Assembly (NCBI RefSeq): GCF_026341125.1
Contig: NZ_JAPEOR010000001.1
Location: 2,232,001 to 2,296,000, forward strand
Reading direction: 5' to 3'
Origin: Streptomyces sp. NBC_01142
GTDB taxonomy: Bacteria; Actinomycetota; Actinomycetes; Streptomycetales; Streptomycetaceae
Length of the DNA stretch: 64,000 nucleotides
In this document: positions 7,460-16,068 of the stretch, piece after piece
Position numbering within the stretch: the first letter of the stretch is position 1
Layout of the letters: every line of letters begins with the position of its first letter
Made by a program: the position numbers and the translations under genes
Notes under the pieces: model-generated
Databases searched by the model: none
What the model was told of the DNA's origin: nothing
Seen by the model: only the letters and a program-made list of their open reading frames with translations

Positions 7460-9430
7460 ATGAGTGGGCGCGGGCACAAGGGAATGGTCTTCCAGCCGCT
7501 GGGCGAAGACGATCCGAAGAATGTCGCCGGGTACAAGCTGGCCGCGCGCCTCGGCGCCGGCGGCATGGGCAAGGTCTACCTCTCGTACACGCCCGGCGGA
7601 CGCCCCGTCGCCATCAAGGTGATCAGGCCCGACTTCGGCCAGGACCCCGAATTCCGCCGCCGGTTCGCGCAGGAGGTGCAGGCTGCGCAGCGCGTGCAGG
7701 GCCTGTACACCGCGCCGGTCATCGACGCCGACCCCGACGCCGAGCAGCCCTGGCTCGCCACCGCCTACGTCCCCGGGCCCTCCCTCGCCGACGCGGTCGT
7801 CGAGCACGGCAAGTTGCCGGTCGAGACGGTGCTGTTGCTGGTCGCCGGTATCGCCGAGGCGCTGCACATCATCCATGGCGCGGGCATCGTCCACCGCGAC
7901 CTCAAGCCGGCCAATGTCCTGCTCGCCTCGGACGGGCCGCGCGTCATCGACTTCGGCATCGCCCGGGCCGCCGACGCCACCTCGCTCACCAGCAGCGGCG
8001 TCACCATCGGCACGCCCTCCTTCATGGCGCCCGAGCAGGCGGCCGGCAGCCATGTCACCCCGGCCACCGACATCTTCGCGCTCGGCCAGGTCGCGGCGTA
8101 CGCGGCGACCGGCAGCCCCGCCTTCGGCGAGGGCACCTCGCACGGTGTGCTCTACCGGATCGTGCACGAGGACCCGGACCTCACCGGACTTCCGGAGCAG
8201 CTAAGGGAGTTGGTGACCCGCTGCCTGGCCAAGGACCCGGAGGCCCGTCCGTCGGTCGCCGACCTTCTCGCCATCTGCCAGTCCGCCAACGCGGAAACGG
8301 TGCTGCGTCGTCCGGAGGAGTGGCTGCCGGGCGCGGTCGCCGCCGAGATCACCACGCGCAAGGCGGCCCCGGCGCCGCCGGTGACCCCGCCGGACGGTCA
8401 GCCGGCCGTCGCGGCGCAGGGCCAGAACCCGGCGCAGGGCCAGAACCCGGCGCAGGGCCAGAACCCGGCTCAGTCTCCGAATCCGACTCAGGGACAGAAT
8501 CCGGCGTACGTACAGAATCCGGCGCCGACGCAGGCGCCCATGGCGCAGCCTTACATGCCGCAGAACCCGGCCACCGGGCCCGTCCCGGGGGCGCAGGCCC
8601 CGATGCCCACGCCCACTGCCGCCTCGGCCCCGGCGACGCCGCCGCCCGGCTTCGGCCCGGCGCCGCAGCCCCAGGCCTACGGCTACCCGCAACAGCACGC
8701 CACCCCGCCGCCCGGCCACTCCTACCCCCAGCCGGTGCAGCCGTACGGGACCGTTCCCACGCCCGTCGCACCTGCCGCGCCCAAGAAGAAGACCGCCCGC
8801 AATCTGGCCATCGCCGTCCTTGCCACGGTGGTACTCGGCGCATTGGCGGGCGGCGGTGTGTACGTCGCCCTCTCCGGCGACGATGAGAAGAAGTCGTCGC
8901 AGAGACAGAGTCAGGAGAAGGGCCAGGGCTCGGCGGACGCCACCCCGCAGGCGGACACCACTCCTTCCGCCGACACCACGCCCGACACCCCGGGGCAGGA
9001 GGAGACCTCCCCGCCCGCGGAGCCGATTCCCGACCCGGTCCCCAAGACCTACACCGATCTCGAACTGGTGGACAACTACCACATCACCTTCGGCGACGAT
9101 CCGGTCAAGCCGATCGAGGACTCCTCCAACTCCGATGTCGAGTACGAATACGACCTCAGCAGGATGGAGGTCGAGAACGGACGGCTGATCCTGCTGCGTG
9201 CCGGGCAGGCGGGGGATCTCGCCACCTGCAAGAGCGAGACCCGGTACGCCGAGCAGCTCGATCTCGTCAACCTGTCGAAGGGCGCCAAGTTCTGCGTCCT
9301 GACCAACTCGGGGCATGTGGGCCTGGTGACGTACAAGGGGAAGTCGGCCGATTCCGATCCCAGCAGGTTCGTCACCCTCGATGTGACCGTCTGGCGCAAT
9401 GCGCTCGATGTTGTGCAGCCGACTCCCTGA
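7460..9430 (+). CDS. Transmembrane Ser/Thr protein kinase (PknB type)
   Basis: The 656-residue product has an N-terminal kinase domain (about residues 20-285). The glycine loop is LGAGGMGKVY, the ATP lysine K53 lies in VAIKVIRP, the catalytic loop is VHRDLKPANVLL (D147), DFG is at 164-166 and SFMAPEQA closes an activation loop carrying several Thr. A Pro/Gln/Asn-rich linker (AQGQNP repeats) of about 140 residues leads to KKKTAR and one TM helix near residues 448-470. An extracellular region of about 180 residues follows, with a conserved-looking C-terminal module (YTDLELVDNYHITFGD). No PASTA repeats are present. The kinase should phosphorylate cytoplasmic Ser/Thr in response to an external signal. 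GGGGGA precedes the ATG. Confidence 0.93.
   Translation: MSGRGHKGMVFQPLGEDDPKNVAGYKLAARLGAGGMGKVYLSYTPGGRPVAIKVIRPDFGQDPEFRRRFAQEVQAAQRVQGLYTAPVIDADPDAEQPWLATAYVPGPSLADAVVEHGKLPVETVLLLVAGIAEALHIIHGAGIVHRDLKPANVLLASDGPRVIDFGIARAADATSLTSSGVTIGTPSFMAPEQAAGSHVTPATDIFALGQVAAYAATGSPAFGEGTSHGVLYRIVHEDPDLTGLPEQLRELVTRCLAKDPEARPSVADLLAICQSANAETVLRRPEEWLPGAVAAEITTRKAAPAPPVTPPDGQPAVAAQGQNPAQGQNPAQGQNPAQSPNPTQGQNPAYVQNPAPTQAPMAQPYMPQNPATGPVPGAQAPMPTPTAASAPATPPPGFGPAPQPQAYGYPQQHATPPPGHSYPQPVQPYGTVPTPVAPAAPKKKTARNLAIAVLATVVLGALAGGGVYVALSGDDEKKSSQRQSQEKGQGSADATPQADTTPSADTTPDTPGQEETSPPAEPIPDPVPKTYTDLELVDNYHITFGDDPVKPIEDSSNSDVEYEYDLSRMEVENGRLILLRAGQAGDLATCKSETRYAEQLDLVNLSKGAKFCVLTNSGHVGLVTYKGKSADSDPSRFVTLDVTVWRNALDVVQPTP
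8414..8467 (+). repeat. 18-bp tandem repeat in kinase linker, three identical copies
   Basis: GCGCAGGGCCAGAACCCG is repeated three times without change (8414, 8432, 8450), encoding AQGQNP units in the proline-rich linker. Diverged copies continue to about 8520. Identical copies indicate recent slippage expansion, so linker length may vary between strains. Confidence 0.9.
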
Positions 9431-9553
9431 ATTCGGTCGGTGGAGTGGCGCGCACCGCACCGGATGACGTTAACTTGCCCGCGACCGACAGTGTCCGACC
9501 ATCAGCTGACGGTCGTCGAACCGGCACAACGACGTGCGAGGGGGAGGGCATTG

Positions 9554-9874
9554 TTGCGGAGCGCGAGGCAGACGCGGGTGACAGGCAGCGATGAGGGCCC
9601 GAGGGAGACGGAGCTGCGCGCTGCCGTCTCCCGGCTCCGCCGTGAACTCGCCGGATATCCGGCCGAGTTCTCCGACCGGGGCATCGCCGAGGACGAACTG
9701 GCGGTGCTGGCCGCGATGGTGGCGGGCGGCGATCCGGAGATCCCGCGGATGCGTCGCTCCCTGTTGCTGATCGCCGGTGCGGTCGGGTCGGTGAGCGCAC
9801 TTGCGCCCGCGCTGATGGACGTACGCAACGCGGTCGATCTCTTCGGTGAGGTGCCGCCCCGGGGGCGGGTCTGA
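9554..9874 (+). CDS. Small conserved actinobacterial protein (DUF5955-like)
   Basis: This protein of about 106 residues contains TELRAAVSRLRRELAGYPAEF, a basic amphipathic helix, followed by DELAVLAAM and a hydrophobic helix SLLLIAGAVGSVSALAPAL before a short tail. It resembles DUF5955 proteins of Streptomyces, whose function is unknown. The TTG at 9554 is chosen because GGGGGAGG lies 4-7 nt upstream of the tandem TTG codons; GTG at 9578 is the alternative. It follows the kinase gene by about 120 bp with no terminator-like hairpin noticed, so joint transcription is possible. Confidence 0.65.
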   Translation: MRSARQTRVTGSDEGPRETELRAAVSRLRRELAGYPAEFSDRGIAEDELAVLAAMVAGGDPEIPRMRRSLLLIAGAVGSVSALAPALMDVRNAVDLFGEVPPRGRV

Positions 9875-9910
9875 GGGGCGGCCGTTCGGCCGAGGTGGAT
9901 CGACCCCCTC

Positions 9911-9945
9911 CCGCCCCTTCCCGCTGTATCGATGTGCGGCTCCGC
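9911..9945. repeat. Dispersed 35-bp intergenic repeat, copy 1
   Basis: The 35 bases at 9911-9945, centred on GCTGTATCGATGTGCGGC, recur at 14041-14075 with a single mismatch. About 95 bp further on in copy 1, and about 45 bp in copy 2, both share GGAGGACA followed by CGCCCGCAGGGC. The two copies flank the allR-allB-alc block. Confidence 0.85.
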
Positions 9946-10092
9946 CGCGTGGGGACTCCGCCCCGGACTCCGCGCCTCAGGCACCGGCGGGGCTGGAGTT
10001 CCCGCCCGTCGGGCGGGAAATTCGGCCCGTCCGGCGATGGAGGACACGCCCGCAGGGCGCCCAGGGGCGGGGCGTAGCTCCAGGGGAACAGG

Positions 10093-10200
10093 TCAGCGCC
10101 CGATGAGGCGGCGTGCTCTCGCTGTCGCCGCCGCCGGTGTACGCGAGTCCACCCCCAGCTTCGCGCAGATGTGTGTTCCCGTGGGGGCGGCGGTGTCTCT
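10093..10200 (-). pseudogene. Remnant of a LuxR-type HTH C-terminus
   Basis: On the minus strand a frame reads THICAKLGVDSRTPAAATAR and then ARRLIGR before a TGA at 10093-10095. This resembles the last helices of a LuxR/NarL DNA-binding domain (typically H-xx-AKLGVxSRT followed by ARRLG). Upstream of about 10200 the frame runs into CTGAC tandem repeats and loses protein character, and there is no start or ribosome site. It is best read as the decayed 3' end of a lost regulator. Confidence 0.45.
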
Positions 10201-10203
10201 CCC

Positions 10204-10333
10204 CTGACCTGACCTGACCTGACCCGCCACTCCCCGAAACCGGGGCTCCGCCGGAGCCCGCAGTGGGCCTCGCCCCGCCTCGGAGAGTCCGCAGTGGACC
10301 CCGGGCCTCGGAGGGCCCGCACTGGACCCCGGC
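10204..10333. repeat. Two tandem repeat arrays between DUF5955 gene and allR
   Basis: CTGAC is repeated four times head to tail at 10204-10223. Further on, a 28-bp unit beginning CCTCGGAG and ending TGGACCCCGG is present twice in tandem at 10278-10305 and 10306-10333. The 520-bp gap 9875-10394 holds no intact gene: only these arrays, the dispersed repeat and the LuxR-type remnant. Confidence 0.85.
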
Positions 10334-10350
10334 CCGCACTGCGGGCCTTT
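10331..10350 (+). terminator. GC hairpin with T tail
   Basis: GGCCCGC and GCGGGCC pair around a 3-nt ACT loop and are followed by TTT on the plus strand. The hairpin lies 45-64 nt beyond the allR stop. It could end plus-strand transcription from the kinase/DUF5955 side, or serve allR from the other direction without a T tail. Confidence 0.45.
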
Positions 10351-10394
10351 CGCCGCCGCTCCGCGGTGAGCGAGACGTGCCCCGGCCGTCAGGC

Positions 10395-11192
10395 CTACGC
10401 CGGGTTCTGGCTCGCCAGCGCCGTCGAGAGGTCCTGGGCGACCTCCTGGAGGACCGGGACGATCTTCTCCATGGCCGCCTCGGTGACCCGGCCGGCCGGG
10501 CCCGAGATCGAAACCGCCGCCGCCGTCGGGGAGTTGGGTACCGAGACTGCCAGGCAGCGGACCCCGATCTCCTGCTCGTTGTCGTCGACCGCGTAGCCGG
10601 CGCGCCGCACCTGCTCGAGCGCCTCCAGGAAGCCCTCGGGCGTTGTGATCGTCTTCTCGGTGGCGGCGGGCATGCCGGTCCGCGCGAGCAGGGCCCGTAC
10701 CTCCTCCGGCGGGGTGTGCGCGAGCAGTGCCTTGCCCACGCCCGTGGAGTGCGGCAGGACACGGCGGCCCACCTCGGTGAACATGCGCATGGAGTGCTTG
10801 GACGGCACCTGGGCGACGTACACGATCTCGTCGCCGTCGAGCAGCGCCATGTTCGCCGTCTCGCCGGTCTCCTCGACCAGGCGGGCGAGGTAGGGGCGGG
10901 CCCAGGTGCCGAGCAGCCGGGAGGCGGACTCGCCCAGGCGGATCAGCCGGGGGCCGAGCGCATAGCGGCGGTTGGGCTGCTGGCGTACATAGCCGCAGGC
11001 CACCAGGGTGCGCATCAGCCGGTGGATCGTGGGCAGCGGCAGACCGCTGCTGGCGGAGAGCTCGCTCAGCCCGACCTCGCCACCGGCGTCGGCCATTCTC
11101 TCGAGCAGGTCGAAGGCGCGCTCCAGGGACTGCACGCCACCGCTGGAGGCGGACTTGGCGGCGTCGGTGGTGCTGGCGCTGGACGTCGGCAC
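10395..11192 (-). CDS. allR: IclR-family regulator of allantoin/purine catabolism
   Basis: The 265-residue product has an IclR winged-helix domain (VQSLERAFDLLERMADAGG, then LSELSASSGLPLPTIHRLMR) and an effector domain with LPHSTGVGKALLAHTPPEEVR and RRAGYAVDDNEQEIGVRCLA, both IclR hallmarks. IclR regulators next to allantoinase genes act as AllR-type repressors responding to allantoin-derived metabolites such as glyoxylate or allantoate. GTG at 11192 is chosen because AAAGGA lies 8 nt upstream. It is divergent from allB. A palindrome in its own promoter and related sites at aceB and allB suggest autoregulation and a small local regulon. Confidence 0.88.
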   Translation of the reverse strand: MPTSSASTTDAAKSASSGGVQSLERAFDLLERMADAGGEVGLSELSASSGLPLPTIHRLMRTLVACGYVRQQPNRRYALGPRLIRLGESASRLLGTWARPYLARLVEETGETANMALLDGDEIVYVAQVPSKHSMRMFTEVGRRVLPHSTGVGKALLAHTPPEEVRALLARTGMPAATEKTITTPEGFLEALEQVRRAGYAVDDNEQEIGVRCLAVSVPNSPTAAAVSISGPAGRVTEAAMEKIVPVLQEVAQDLSTALASQNPA

Positions 11193-11369
11193 GTGGGCGG
11201 TCCTTTCGGGCAGGCAGGGCAAGGCAGCAGCCTACCGGGCAGCTGCACAGGGCACATCGCTCTCGTCAAGGGGTCCGTGCCGGTCAGGGCCCGTTTGTCC
11301 CCGTGTCGGCGTCGCCCCCGGCGATCTCCTGCCGGCGCCCTTGGTCGAAACAACATTCTGCGCAGTGAA

Positions 11370-11398
11370 AGTCTACTTCCACTTCGTGGAAACGTCCA
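11370..11398 (-). promoter_or_regulatory. allR promoter with palindrome in the spacer
   Basis: A perfect palindrome TTCCACTTCGTGGAA lies at 11377-11391. On the minus strand it falls inside the 17-bp spacer between TGGACG (11393-11398) and TAGACT (11370-11375), the same placement as in the aceB promoter. TTTCC/GGAAA half-sites are typical of IclR-family operators. The promoter is about 180 bp before the allR start. Confidence 0.6.
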
Positions 11399-11481
11399 AG
11401 GAGGCATCGCGGGGCGGAATGTGGTGCCGCGCCCATGATCCCTTCGCAGGTCACGGGGGTGGCGGCCATGCTGGTGGGGTC

Positions 11482-11529
11482 TTGACGGGCCGGACTCGGG
11501 GGTGAAGACTCCTTCAACAGTTCGTTGAA
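11482..11529 (+). promoter_or_regulatory. allB promoter with TTCAAC-N5-GTTGAA operator
   Basis: TTGACG at 11482-11487 is followed after 17 bp by AAGACT at 11505-11510. A perfect palindrome TTCAACAGTTCGTTGAA at 11513-11529 sits immediately downstream, over the expected start point of transcription. The related TTCAATGGTTTGTTGAT overlaps the aceB -35 box. The rest of the 370-bp allR-allB gap holds no gene. Confidence 0.6.
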
Positions 11530-11562
11530 TTTCGCTGTACGGGATTGGAAGTGAGGGCACGG

Positions 11563-12909
11563 GTGTCCGATGTGGACGTGAACCTGGTACTGCGCTCGAC
11601 GCGCGTCATCACCCCGGAGGGGACGCGCGCCGTATCGATCGCCGTCGCCGCCGGGAAGATCGCGGCGGTACTGCCGTACGACGCCGAGGTGCCGGCCGGG
11701 GCCCGGCTGGAGGACTTCGGGGACGATGTCGTACTCCCCGGCCTCGTCGACACCCATGTCCATGTGAACGACCCCGGCCGCACCGAGTGGGAGGGTTTCT
11801 GGACCGCCACCCGCGCGGCCGCCGCCGGCGGCATCACGACCCTCCTCGACATGCCCCTCAACTCCCTTCCGCCCACCACCACGGTCGAGAACCTCGCCAC
11901 CAAGCAGCAGGTCGCCCGGAACAAGGCGCACATCGACGTCGGCTTCTGGGGCGGGGCCGTCCCGTCCAATGTGAAGGATCTGCGGCCGCTGCACGATGCC
12001 GGTGTCTTCGGCTTCAAGTGCTTCCTGTCGCCCTCGGGCGTGGAGGAGTTCCCGGAGCTGGACCAGGACCGGCTCGCCCGGTCGATGGCCGAGATCGCCG
12101 GCTTCGGCGGACTGCTGATCGTGCATGCCGAGGACCCGCACCACCTGGCCGCAGCACCGCAGGAGTCCGGCCCGAAGTACGCCGACTTCCTCGCCTCCCG
12201 CCCGCGCGACGCCGAGAACACCGCCATCGAGGGCCTGATCGCGCAGGCCAAGCGGCTCAACGCCCGAGTACACGTACTGCATCTGTCCTCCTCCGACGCG
12301 CTGCCGCTGATCGCGGCCGCCAAGCGGGAGGGCGTCAGGATCTCGGTCGAGTCCTGCCCGCACTTCCTCACCCTCACGGCCGAGGAAGTCCCGGACGGCG
12401 CAACGGAGTTCAAGTGCTGTCCGCCCATCCGTGAGGCCGCGAACCAGGACGCGCTGTGGGAGGGCCTGGCCGACGGGACGATCGACTGCATCGTCTCCGA
12501 CCACTCGCCCTGCACCACCGACCTGAAGACCCCGGACTTCGCCTCCGCCTGGGGCGGAATCTCCTCCCTCCAGCTGGGCCTCCCGGCGATCTGGACCGAG
12601 GCCCGGCGCCGCGGCCTTTCGCTGGAGGACGTCGTCCGCTGGATGTCCGCGGCCCCCGCGAAGCTCGCGGGACTGGACGACCGGAAGGGCGCCATCGAGA
12701 CGGGCCGCGACGCGGACTTCGCGGTCCTCGCGCCCGACGAGACCTTCACCGTGGACCCGGCCGAACTGCACCACCGCAACCAGGTGACGGCGTACGCGGG
12801 CAAGACGCTCCACGGCGTGGTCAGGTCGACGTGGCTGCGCGGCGAACGCATTGTCGAGAACGGCACCCTGGCCGAGCCGACCGGACGACTGCTCGAAAGG
12901 AACAACTGA
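11563..12909 (+). CDS. allB: Allantoinase
   Basis: This cyclic amidohydrolase of 448 residues hydrolyses allantoin to allantoate in the cytoplasm. Metal-site motifs are in order: [26 protein letters not shown] with the lysine that is carboxylated, [19 protein letters not shown] and [14 protein letters not shown] at 11563 is preferred over the upstream TTG because GAGGG lies 5 nt before it and the sequence then begins with the usual [19 protein letters not shown]. Allantoicase follows after 2 bp, so the two form an operon, controlled by the palindromic site at 11513-11529. Confidence 0.95.
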   Translation: MSDVDVNLVLRSTRVITPEGTRAVSIAVAAGKIAAVLPYDAEVPAGARLEDFGDDVVLPGLVDTHVHVNDPGRTEWEGFWTATRAAAAGGITTLLDMPLNSLPPTTTVENLATKQQVARNKAHIDVGFWGGAVPSNVKDLRPLHDAGVFGFKCFLSPSGVEEFPELDQDRLARSMAEIAGFGGLLIVHAEDPHHLAAAPQESGPKYADFLASRPRDAENTAIEGLIAQAKRLNARVHVLHLSSSDALPLIAAAKREGVRISVESCPHFLTLTAEEVPDGATEFKCCPPIREAANQDALWEGLADGTIDCIVSDHSPCTTDLKTPDFASAWGGISSLQLGLPAIWTEARRRGLSLEDVVRWMSAAPAKLAGLDDRKGAIETGRDADFAVLAPDETFTVDPAELHHRNQVTAYAGKTLHGVVRSTWLRGERIVENGTLAEPTGRLLERNN

Positions 12910-12911
12910 TC

Positions 12912-14024
12912 GTGTCCATCCCTTCCTTCACCGGTGACGCCAGCCCGTTCGGCGGCGGCGACCCGTACGCCGACTACCGCACGGCCGACTTCCCGTTCAC
13001 GCACTACGCCGACCTCGCCGACCGGCGTCTCGGGGCGGGCGTGACCGCCGCCAACGACGAGTTCTTCGCCGAGCGCGAGAACATGCTCAAGCCCGAGGCC
13101 GCGGAGTTCGACCCGGAGCACTTCGGCCACAAGGGCAAGATCATGGACGGCTGGGAGACCCGCCGCCGCCGCGGTGTGAGCGCCGCGCAGCCGCACCCCA
13201 CCGACGACGACCACGACTGGGCGCTGGTACGGCTCGGTGCGCCCGGAGTCGTACGCGGCCTCGTCATCGACACCGCCCACTTCCGCGGCAACTACCCGCA
13301 GGCCGTCTCGGTCGAGGCCACCGCCCTGTCCGGGTCTCCGTCGCCCGAGGACCTCCTCGCCGACGACGTGAAGTGGACGACGCTGGTGCCCCGTACGGCC
13401 ATCGGCGGCCACGCGGCGAACGGCTTCGCCGTCGACGTCGAACAGCGCTTCACGCATCTGCGTGTCAACCAGCACCCCGACGGCGGCATCGCCCGACTGC
13501 GGGTGTACGGCGAGGTGGCACCGGACCCCGCGTGGCTGGCCGCCCTGTCCACGTTCGATCTCGTCGCGCTGGAGAACGGCGGCCAGGTCGAGGACGCCTC
13601 CGACCGCTTCTACTCCCCGGCGACCAACACCATCCAGCCGGGCCGCTCCCGCAAGATGGACGACGGCTGGGAGACCCGTCGCCGCCGGGACAAGGGCAAT
13701 GACTGGATCCGTTACCAGCTCGTGGAGCAGTCCGAGATCCGCGCGGTCGAGATCGACACGGCGTATCTGAAGGGGAACAGCGCGGGCTGGGCGGCGCTGT
13801 CCGTCAAGGACGGCGCGGACGGCGAATGGGCGGAGGTTCTGCCCCGCACCCGTCTGCAGCCCGACACGAACCACCGCTTCGTGCTGGACACGCCGGCCGT
13901 GGGCAGCCACGTGCGGATCGACATCTTCCCGGACGGCGGCATCTCGCGACTGCGTCTCTTCGGCTCCCTGACGCAGGAGGGCGCGAACCGCCTGGCGGCC
14001 CGCCACCAGGAACTGGGCGGCTGA
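12912..14024 (+). CDS. alc: Allantoicase
   Basis: The 370-residue product hydrolyses allantoate to ureidoglycolate and urea. The internal duplication typical of allantoicases is plain: KIMDGWETRRRRG...IDTAHFRGNYP in the first half and KMDDGWETRRRRD...IDTAYLKGNSA in the second, each followed by a (H/F)xRxxxxPDGGI(A/S)RLR segment. GTG at 12912 lies 2 bp after the allB stop, so translation is probably coupled. No ureidoglycolate lyase was found in the window; glyoxylate from that step would be the substrate of the nearby malate synthase. Confidence 0.95.
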   Translation: MSIPSFTGDASPFGGGDPYADYRTADFPFTHYADLADRRLGAGVTAANDEFFAERENMLKPEAAEFDPEHFGHKGKIMDGWETRRRRGVSAAQPHPTDDDHDWALVRLGAPGVVRGLVIDTAHFRGNYPQAVSVEATALSGSPSPEDLLADDVKWTTLVPRTAIGGHAANGFAVDVEQRFTHLRVNQHPDGGIARLRVYGEVAPDPAWLAALSTFDLVALENGGQVEDASDRFYSPATNTIQPGRSRKMDDGWETRRRRDKGNDWIRYQLVEQSEIRAVEIDTAYLKGNSAGWAALSVKDGADGEWAEVLPRTRLQPDTNHRFVLDTPAVGSHVRIDIFPDGGISRLRLFGSLTQEGANRLAARHQELGG

Positions 14025-14040
14025 CGACACCCTCCCCGTC

Positions 14041-14075
14041 CCGCCCCTTCCGGCTGTATCGATGTGCGGCTCCGC
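14041..14075. repeat. Dispersed 35-bp intergenic repeat, copy 2
   Basis: This matches the copy at 9911-9945 at 34 of 35 positions and is likewise followed by GGAGGACA and CGCCCGCAGGGC. It lies directly after the alc stop. The element resembles short non-coding repeats scattered between Streptomyces genes. Confidence 0.85.
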
Positions 14076-14209
14076 CCGGAACCCCGCGTCTCTCCCCGGA
14101 CTTCGTCCGGGGGGGGAGACGGAGGACAGCGCCCGCAGGGCACTCCGGGGCCTGGGAGCTCGCCTCCAGCTCGGGAAGGGGCGGGTGGGGAACAGGCCTG
14201 CCGCAGGCG

Positions 14210-14938
14210 TTACGCCGCGTGGCCGCCGTCCACCGACATCTCGGCGCCGGTGATGTAGGCCGCCTCGTCGCTCGCCAAGTACGCGACCAGTGAGGCCACT
14301 TCGCCGGGCCGGCCGAACCTGCCCAGAGCCGTATCGGCCTTCTGCGGCTCGGCGTACGGGCCGTCCGCCGGGTTCATGTCCGTGTCGATCGGCCCCGGGT
14401 GGACCAGATTCGCCGTGATACCGCGGGCGCCGAGCTCCCGGGCCAGCGCCTTGGTCAGGCCGGTCAGCGCGGACTTGCTCATCGCGTAGAGCGTGCCGCC
14501 GGGGCCCGGTACGTACTTCGTCATGCAGGTGCCGATGGAGACGATCCGGCCGCCTCGCTCCATGCGGGAGGCGGCCGCCTGCGAGGCGAGGAACACCGCC
14601 CGTACGTTCACGTCCAGCACCCGGTTCACCGCATCGGCCGACAGGCTCTCGATGGGACCGAGTACGCCGACGCCCGCATTGTTGACCAGGATGTCGATGC
14701 TCCCGAGCCGTTCCACGACCTGACCGACGATCGCGCCGGCCGCTTCGGCGTCCGCAGCGTCGGAGCGCAGAGCGAGCCCGCGCTGCCCCGTCGCCTCGAT
14801 CTTGCGGACCACCTCCTGGGCGGCCTCCTCTCCCTGAACGTACGTGATCGCTACATCGACGCCCTCCTGGGCGAGCCGCAGGGCGATCGCCGCCCCCATC
14901 CCGCGGCTGCCACCGGTCACCAGAGCCGTCCTGGCCAT
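14210..14938 (-). CDS. SDR-family oxidoreductase (FabG-like)
   Basis: The 242-residue product is a classical short-chain dehydrogenase. It has the cofactor motif TGGSRGMGAAIA, an acidic DAADA in the adenine pocket, NNAGV near residue 87, the catalytic YAMSK segment and the C-terminal VDGGHAA. The substrate is unknown; FabG-like SDRs reduce ketones or oxidise alcohols with NAD(P)H. It is convergent with alc. GTCGTAAC at 14939 and GTTACGAC at 14972 form 8-bp inverted arms directly upstream of the ATG and may mark an operator. Confidence 0.85.
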   Translation of the reverse strand: MARTALVTGGSRGMGAAIALRLAQEGVDVAITYVQGEEAAQEVVRKIEATGQRGLALRSDAADAEAAGAIVGQVVERLGSIDILVNNAGVGVLGPIESLSADAVNRVLDVNVRAVFLASQAAASRMERGGRIVSIGTCMTKYVPGPGGTLYAMSKSALTGLTKALARELGARGITANLVHPGPIDTDMNPADGPYAEPQKADTALGRFGRPGEVASLVAYLASDEAAYITGAEMSVDGGHAA

Positions 14939-15026
14939 GTCGTAACACCTCTTGTCTGCTTGTCAGTAGTGGTTACGACTTCAATGAAATCGGCCCTGCC
15001 TCCTCGGTGCTGGCGGCAAACGGACG

Positions 15027-15872
15027 TTGAATCCGCGTGTGACTCTTCAGCAAGAGATCGTCGGCAACGCCATGCAGATGGCGGTCGTCAGCCTGCAGCC
15101 CGGCCAGACCGTCTACTGCGAGGCGGGGAAGTTTCTGTTCAAGACCTCCAACGTGACGATGGAGACCCGCCTGTCGGGGCCATCGGGGCCTTCGGGGAGC
15201 GGTGGCAGTGGTGGCAGCCGTGGCGGGCAGCCCGCGGCCGGCGCCGGCAGCCTGCTGCGCCAGGCCATGGGCACCGCCATACAGGTCGGCCAGCGCGCCC
15301 TCGCCGGTGAGTCCTTCGCCTTCCAGTACTTCACCCCCACCGGCGGTGAGGGCACCGCCGGCTTTGCGGGCGTACTCCCCGGCGAGATGCGAGCCCTCGA
15401 ACTCGACGGCACGCGCGCCTGGTTCGCGGAGAAGGACGCCTTCGTCGCCGCCGAGTCCACCGTCGACTTCGGTATCGCCTTCCAGGGCGGCAAAGCGGGA
15501 CGCAGTGGCGGCGAGGGCTTCGTCCTGGAGAAGTTCACCGGCCGCGGCACGGTCATCATCTGCGGCGCCGGCAACTTCATCGACCTCAACCCCGCCGACT
15601 TCGGCGGCCGCATCGAGGTCGACACCGGATGCATCGTCGCCTTCGAGGAGGGCATCCAGTACGGCGTCCAGCGCGTCGGCGGTCTCAACCGCCAGGGCCT
15701 GATGAACGCCGTCTTCGGCGGCGAGGGCCTCTCCCTCGCCACCCTGGAGGGCAACGGCCGCGTGATCCTCCAGTCACTCACCATCGAGGGCCTCGCCAAT
15801 GCCCTGAGAAAGGCGCAGGGCGGCGACAAGCAGGGCCCGACCGGCGGGCTCTTCTCCACCAACGCCGGTTAG
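15027..15872 (+). CDS. AIM24 family protein (TIGR00266-like)
   Basis: The 281-residue product begins at TTG with NPRVTLQQEIVGNAMQMAVV and contains the repeated beta-strand pattern of the AIM24/tryptophan-RNA-binding-attenuator-like fold: LQPGQTVYCEAGKFLF, LPGEMRALELDG and GRGTVIICGAGNFIDLN. A Gly/Ser-rich insertion (SGPSGSGGSGGSRG) and a short helical segment split the domain at residues 53-90. The family's biochemical function is not established in bacteria. The start is uncertain: GTG at 15039 is an alternative and neither has a strong ribosome site. Confidence 0.8.
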   Translation: MNPRVTLQQEIVGNAMQMAVVSLQPGQTVYCEAGKFLFKTSNVTMETRLSGPSGPSGSGGSGGSRGGQPAAGAGSLLRQAMGTAIQVGQRALAGESFAFQYFTPTGGEGTAGFAGVLPGEMRALELDGTRAWFAEKDAFVAAESTVDFGIAFQGGKAGRSGGEGFVLEKFTGRGTVIICGAGNFIDLNPADFGGRIEVDTGCIVAFEEGIQYGVQRVGGLNRQGLMNAVFGGEGLSLATLEGNGRVILQSLTIEGLANALRKAQGGDKQGPTGGLFSTNAG

Positions 15873-15960
15873 CCCGCTCCGGCCCGCTCGCGCCGATCGA
15901 TGAATGTCCCGGCGCGAGCGGGGTCTGAGCTGATGACGGGAACATCGCACACCAGGACCC

Positions 15961-16061
15961 CGAACACCGCCCATCAGCGACCCCGAACACTGCACACCGT
16001 CCAGGACCCCGAACACCGCACACCGTCCAGGAACCCGAACACCGCACATCAGGAAGCAGGC
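15961..16061. repeat. 23-26 bp imperfect tandem repeat upstream of DHFR-like gene
   Basis: The core CCCGAACAC followed by YGC recurs with core CGAAC at 15961, 15984, 16010 and 16036 (periods 23, 26, 26), with a weaker unit near 15941. The array fills almost the whole gap between the AIM24 gene and the DHFR-like gene and ends 7 bp before the latter's ATG. Confidence 0.85.
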
Positions 16062-16068
16062 ACGTGTC

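Noticed and set aside
11514..14948. A very long open frame (over 1100 codons) on the minus strand opposite allB and alc
   Set aside because: It is the mirror of strong third-position GC bias in two well-supported genes; its translation is Arg/Gly-rich and resembles no protein.
15941..16061. Repeat array upstream of the DHFR-like gene as a possible CRISPR
   Set aside because: Units of 23-26 bp follow each other without spacers and no cas genes are present.
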